Shown here: positions 62,367 to 64,000 of the stretch, piece after piece
Layout: each line of letters starts with the position of its first letter
Position numbering within the stretch: the first letter of the stretch is position 1
Source of the DNA: Hypnocyclicus thermotrophus
GTDB lineage: Bacteria; Fusobacteriota; Fusobacteriia; Fusobacteriales; Fusobacteriaceae
Reading direction: 5' to 3'
Assembly: GCF_004365575.1 (NCBI RefSeq)
Contig: NZ_SOBG01000003.1
Coordinates: 62,001 to 126,000 of the forward strand
DNA: 64,000 nucleotides
The notes under the pieces: generated by a model
The model's input: the letters and a program-made list of their open reading frames with translations, nothing else
Told to the model about the DNA's origin: nothing
The model's database searches: none
Translations under genes and position numbers: made by a program

Positions 62367-62978
62367 ATGATGAATAAAATAAAATTCGATGAAAAAGGGT
62401 TAATCCCTGCAATAATACAGGATATAAATACTAAAGATATACTTATGATGGCATATATGAATAAAGATAGTTTATTAAAAACTCTAGAAACTAAGCAAAC
62501 ATGGTTTTATAGTCGTTCTAGACAGGAATTATGGAATAAAGGAGCCACTTCTGGAAATGTACAAAATGTTAAAAAAATAAGTTATGATTGTGATGGTGAC
62601 ACTCTCTTAATTGAAGTAGAACAAACTGGAGTAGCCTGCCATACTGGTAAATATTCATGTTTTTTTAATGAACTATATAAAACTGATGATTATAAAATAA
62701 ACTTTTCTCTAGATATTTTATACAATGTTATAGAAGATAGAAAAAACAATCCTAAAGAAGGTTCTTACACAAATTATTTATTTGATAAGGGGCTTGATAA
62801 AATATTAAAAAAAGTAGGAGAAGAAAACGCAGAAGTAATTATTGCATCAAAAAATGAAGATATTTCAGAATTAAAATATGAAATAGCTGATTTAGTTTAT
62901 CATACTTTAGTTCTTATGATAGAAAAAGGTATTAAAATACAAGATATTAAAGAAGAATTATCTAAAAGAGTAAAATAA
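62367..62978 (+). CDS. hisI: Bifunctional phosphoribosyl-AMP cyclohydrolase / phosphoribosyl-ATP pyrophosphatase
   Basis: HisIE catalyses steps two and three of histidine synthesis. ATG 62367 follows GGAGG at 62354-62358; the frame's earlier ATG (62352) overlaps that site. The HisI domain (1-105) has [23 protein letters not shown], and the Zn/Mg site [22 protein letters not shown]. The HisE domain (about 110-203) has [23 protein letters not shown] and EIADLVYH. The fused form is common. A 120-bp gap separates it from hisF; the DUF6485 gene begins right after its stop. Confidence 0.96.
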   Translation: MMNKIKFDEKGLIPAIIQDINTKDILMMAYMNKDSLLKTLETKQTWFYSRSRQELWNKGATSGNVQNVKKISYDCDGDTLLIEVEQTGVACHTGKYSCFFNELYKTDDYKINFSLDILYNVIEDRKNNPKEGSYTNYLFDKGLDKILKKVGEENAEVIIASKNEDISELKYEIADLVYHTLVLMIEKGIKIQDIKEELSKRVK

Positions 62979-62979
62979 G

Positions 62980-63207
62980 ATGTCAAATCATTTTTGTAAT
63001 TGTGTAGATACAGAATGTAAGTTTAATCCTAAAAATGGATTTATAAATAATTGTGATTTATGTATACAAAAAAACCTTAAATATCGAGAAATCCCTGCTT
63101 GTTTTTTCAAACTCATCAAAAAAGAATTAACTGATATAAATGATTTTTCTATTGAAAATTTTGCTAAATTAGTAATGTCAAAGAAAAAAGATAAAAAACA
63201 GGATTAA
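62980..63207 (+). CDS. Small Cys-rich DUF6485-like protein
   Basis: The 75-residue protein begins 1 bp after the hisIE stop, so it is in the same transcript. It has a Cys-rich N-terminus (CNCVDTECKFNP, then CDLCIQKN) and REIPACFF, the pattern of the DUF6485 family. The Cys pairs could bind zinc or an iron-sulfur cluster. Members are common in anaerobes and their function is unknown. A helical, Lys-rich C-terminus follows. Whether it has any link to histidine synthesis is not known; a terminator ends the operon here. Confidence 0.75.
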   Translation: MSNHFCNCVDTECKFNPKNGFINNCDLCIQKNLKYREIPACFFKLIKKELTDINDFSIENFAKLVMSKKKDKKQD

Positions 63208-63228
63208 TATAAATTAATCCTGTTTTTT
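63194..63228 (+). terminator. Terminator of the histidine operon
   Basis: AAAAACAGGATTAAT (63194-63208) pairs with ATTAATCCTGTTTTT (63213-63227), 4-nt loop, then T. The last gene's stop is inside the stem. Confidence 0.9.
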
Positions 63229-63343
63229 ATCTTTATAAATAGATTGATTTAAAATTAAAATTTTTCTTAATAGAAAAGATTTTTATATTTTTAATTGTAT
63301 TTAAATATGATATAATTATATCAAAATTACTAGGAGCTTATAT

Positions 63344-64000
63344 ATGAATGAAACAGAATTATACAAACCCATTGAAAAATATTTTATTGAAAAAGGATAT
63401 ATTGTTAAAGGTGAGGTTAAAAACTGTGACCTCGTAGCTTTAAAAGAAGAAGAATTAATTGTAATTGAAATGAAACTTTCTATTAATCTTACTTTAATTT
63501 TACAAGCAATAGAAAGACAAAAAGTTGCTGATTATGTATATGTAGCTACTCCTAAACTTCCTAAAAATTTACAAACTAGAAGAAAAATATTAACACTTCT
63601 AAAACGTCTAAATATTGGTTTATTTATTATAAAAAATAATAAATTAGAAGAAATAATATCACCTTTTGAAGAGTATAATTTCTATAACAATAAATCTAAA
63701 AGAAATAAAATAAAAAAAGAAATTTTGACTAGAAAAAATAATCTAAATATCGGTGGGACTAATAAAACTAAAATTATTACTGCATATAGAGAACAAGCTC
63801 TTTTTATAGCTTATGTTCTATTAAAATATGGTAATCTTTCACCAAAAAAAATAAAAAAAATTACTAAAATAGAAAAAAGTGGCCAAATACTTTATACAAA
63901 TTTTTATAACTTTTATACTCATATTAACCGTGGAGTATATGGATTAAGTAATAATGGAAAAAAATATTTAGAAAAATTTATACTAGAATATTCCGAATTA
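63344..64000 (+). CDS. DUF2161 PD-(D/E)XK-fold protein (3' partial)
   Basis: ATG 63344 with AGGAG upstream opens a frame that runs off the window (219 codons). The N-terminus NETELYKPIEKYF, GYIVKGEVKNCDLVAL and IVIEMKLSINLTLILQAIERQ matches the DUF2161 family, a predicted PD-(D/E)XK phosphodiesterase. The core residues are visible as Glu24, Asp29 and Glu42-x-Lys44. Family members usually end with a winged-helix-like region, which is also seen here (TAYREQALFIAYVLLKYGNLSPKKIKK). The biological role of DUF2161 is unknown. It has its own start region after the his terminator. Confidence 0.8.
   Translation, partial: MNETELYKPIEKYFIEKGYIVKGEVKNCDLVALKEEELIVIEMKLSINLTLILQAIERQKVADYVYVATPKLPKNLQTRRKILTLLKRLNIGLFIIKNNKLEEIISPFEEYNFYNNKSKRNKIKKEILTRKNNLNIGGTNKTKIITAYREQALFIAYVLLKYGNLSPKKIKKITKIEKSGQILYTNFYNFYTHINRGVYGLSNNGKKYLEKFILEYSEL

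Noticed and set aside
1-64000. CRISPR array, insertion sequence, prophage, tRNA or rRNA genes
   Set aside because: No regularly spaced repeats, transposase or integrase frames, tRNA-like cloverleaf or rRNA stretch was recognised when reading the window. A covariance search for tRNAs was not possible here.

Overview
The window is very AT-rich and densely coded. It reads as chromosome of a diderm, LPS-making anaerobe, most likely a Fusobacteriota member. The diderm evidence is kdsB, a lauroyl/myristoyl acyltransferase, a CsgG-type protein and several lipoproteins. WhiA and ScpA beside polA and ribF, frequent TTG starts and A/T homopolymers also fit. The phylum is an inference; no rRNA or tRNA gene was found. 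Standard code 11 applies, since overlapping genes of the metal-transport operon end in TGA.

Layout. 1-6 kb: end of a CsgG gene with a DUF799 lipoprotein, acetate transporter satP, a degenerate S41-like protein, and a second envelope pair (LPP20-like lipoprotein plus a CsgG/LpoB-like membrane protein). 6-14 kb: lipid A acyltransferase and kdsB; a Zn/Mn ABC transporter behind a palindromic operator; hflX; a secreted GH10 xylanase divergent from a LacI regulator. 14-17 kb: metE behind a tandem SAM-I and cobalamin riboswitch leader, then rnhA. 17-27 kb: a Pel-type exopolysaccharide operon (pelD, pelA, pelE, pelF, pelG, GH114 lipoprotein). PelG carries an extra C-terminal beta-barrel-like domain, and pelA and pelF carry disabling lesions. 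27-36 kb: diguanylate cyclase, alpha/beta hydrolase, SDR, double-receiver protein, uvrA, NHL protein, murI, ferredoxin. 36-46 kb: a tightly overlapped minus-strand operon polA-whiA-ribF-scpA-murJ-DNA methyltransferase-FAD oxidoreductase. 46-55 kb: an EAL phosphodiesterase, a marR plus heterodimeric ABC exporter operon, an EamA transporter and treZ. 55-63 kb: histidine operon hisZGDCBH-(69-aa membrane protein)-F-IE plus a DUF6485 gene. The window ends inside a DUF2161 nuclease-fold gene.

Regulation is the richest part. The his operon has a 14-residue leader peptide with four His codons, followed by mutually exclusive hairpins and an intrinsic terminator: ribosome-mediated attenuation. The metE leader combines a SAM-I riboswitch with its own terminator, a B12 aptamer, a 9-codon leader ORF, and a helix masking the metE Shine-Dalgarno that translation of that ORF would open. 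Cyclic-di-GMP ties the middle together: PelD keeps an RxxD binding motif, a Cache-GGDEF cyclase lies beside the pel operon, and an EAL protein lies downstream.

The most unusual protein is the 1032-residue PelG fusion. It joins the inner-membrane Pel transporter, a long Asn/Lys-rich linker and an outer-membrane-like barrel in one chain, while no pelB or pelC is present.
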